Source: CAYREV01 sp964423345
GTDB lineage: Bacteria; Bacteroidota; Rhodothermia; Balneolales; Balneolaceae
Assembly: GCA_964423345.1 (NCBI GenBank)
Contig: CAYREV010000062.1
Location: 1-6,821 of the forward strand
Length of the DNA stretch: 6,821 bases
Direction: 5' to 3'
Shown here: positions 5,965-6,821 of the stretch, one piece after another
How positions within the stretch are numbered: position 1 is the first letter of the stretch
Layout: every line of letters starts with the position of its first letter
The notes under the pieces: model-generated
The model's input: the letters and a program-made list of their open reading frames with translations, nothing else
Databases searched by the model: none
What the model was told of the DNA's origin: nothing
Position numbers and translations under genes: made by a program

Positions 5965-6821
5965 CTAGGTGTAGGAGTGGGAGATGTCGGGGTCGTCGAC
6001 GAGGTCCCGAACCACGGGGTGGTCGGAGAGCTCGGCAAGCTCTGGATCGGCCAGGGCCTGCCTTGCAAGCTCCTCCTCTTGGACGGCGACCTCCATGACC
6101 ATGGCCGCCGCACGGTCGGGGTCCTCGGCGGCCAGGGCGGCCTTGGCCGCCGACAGGAAGAGGTGGACGTCGTCCTCGAGGAGCCGGGCGCTACGTTCGT
6201 AGGCCTCGGAGGCAGCCGCGTGGCCGCCGGCTTCCTCCCGGGCCTGGCCAAGGGAGTGCCAGCCCTCGACCGCCTCGGGGTAGTTGTCCACGATCCTCTG
6301 GTACCAAGTGGCCGCACGTTCGTACTGGTAGCTCTTCATCATGCGGTCGCCCATATCCAGCCACGAGGAGATCCTCCGTTCGCGGAGCTGGAGGGCCATC
6401 TTGTCCCGGACGCGAGCGGCTGGCGTCCGCAACGCCCACGTCCCGACTGCGGCCCCGACGACGAGCAGCAGCGCCCACGGGAGCCAGGAGGTGGGACCCT
6501 GCGATGCCGTGGCGCTGGAGATCTCCATGGGTGTCCCGGGTGCATCGACCTCGAAGGTGCCCTGGGGTTCGACGAGGAGGCTGGGTCCACGGTCATCTGT
6601 CATCCCGCCGACCCGGTCTTGTCCGCCGGTGCCGGAGAGGTATAACCCCCCGGATCCCAAGAGATCGACTGCGCCGTCCTCGAACTCGTACCGGTCGTTG
6701 CCCACGTCAAGCCGGCCGGTGGCGTCGGTTGCGGCCGCTGCTCCGTCCAGGTCGATGCGGACCTGGGGACCCATGAACTTGACGAGATCCTCAGCGCTGA
6801 CCGTCAGGGTCCCGTTGGTGA
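5965..6821 (-). CDS. Second TPR membrane protein, paralogue of the 3384-4955 gene (N-terminus beyond the window)
   Basis: The reading frame is open to the window edge; the ATG at 6774 is internal, since in-frame codons upstream continue as 'TNGTLTVSAEDLVKF' with good codon use. So 284 whole residues of a longer protein are visible. Visible residues 1-110 are the end of a strand-rich exported domain, with an Asn-Gly-Thr sequon at residue 2. A membrane helix lies at about 112-130 ('SWLPWALLLVVGAAVGTWAL'). Residues about 147-250 are cytoplasmic TPR-like helices ('YERAATWYQRIVDNYPEAVE', 'AAASEAYERSARLLEDD'), and the tail is acidic. The order of parts, the 'VGxAVGT' ending of the membrane helix and the acidic C-terminal stretch match the other TPR gene, so I infer an old duplication. 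A partner-binding role through the TPRs is inferred; no catalytic motif is seen. The remnant of a winged-helix regulator follows at about 30 bases. Confidence 0.85.
   Translation of the reverse strand, partial: TNGTLTVSAEDLVKFMGPQVRIDLDGAAAATDATGRLDVGNDRYEFEDGAVDLLGSGGLYLSGTGGQDRVGGMTDDRGPSLLVEPQGTFEVDAPGTPMEISSATASQGPTSWLPWALLLVVGAAVGTWALRTPAARVRDKMALQLRERRISSWLDMGDRMMKSYQYERAATWYQRIVDNYPEAVEGWHSLGQAREEAGGHAAASEAYERSARLLEDDVHLFLSAAKAALAAEDPDRAAAMVMEVAVQEEELARQALADPELAELSDHPVVRDLVDDPDISHSYT

Overview
The window looks archaeal. The base composition is high-GC. Gene 1 has a short lipoprotein signal ending in Leu-Ala-Gly-Cys followed by an acidic, Gly/Pro-rich linker. N-glycosylation sequons occur in the exported domains. 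The one tRNA has no encoded CCA and has an archaeal-type TTAAG box upstream. The membrane proteins and the double winged-helix regulator remnants suggest a GC-rich euryarchaeote (Thermoplasmatota-like or halophile-like); the exact lineage cannot be fixed from sequence alone.

Left third, plus strand (1-2593): a probable two-gene unit encodes an exported six-bladed Kelch-propeller lipoprotein (107-1105) and, 38 bases later, a membrane protein with a surface-facing LssY_C-like domain and about five C-terminal membrane helices (1144-2400). Then comes tRNA-Val with anticodon UAC (2520-2593).

Middle (2594-3009): no convincing gene. This stretch holds a second direct copy and an inverted copy of the tRNA 3' end and two strong perfect hairpins, which look like the scar of mobile-element activity at the tRNA.

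Right half, minus strand (about 3010-6821): two paralogous membrane proteins of the same architecture, an exported beta-rich domain, one membrane helix and a cytoplasmic TPR region (3384-4955 complete; 5965-6821 running off the window). Each is followed at about 30 bases, on the same strand, by the wreck of a two-domain winged-helix regulator. The first wreck keeps winged helix 1, an in-frame TAG, and the tail of winged helix 2. The second keeps the linker and winged helix 2, broken by one frameshift and by a 22-bp tandem duplication that shifts the frame again. The two wrecks align with each other at the C-terminal tail, which supports this reading. Between the two modules lies a 71-residue secreted two-cysteine protein (5230-5445) whose ribosome binding site can be drawn inside a hairpin.

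The most notable object is this duplicated membrane-TPR plus double-winged-helix module, which suggests a membrane-linked regulatory pair that has lost its DNA-binding partners here. All functional statements about it are inference from architecture.
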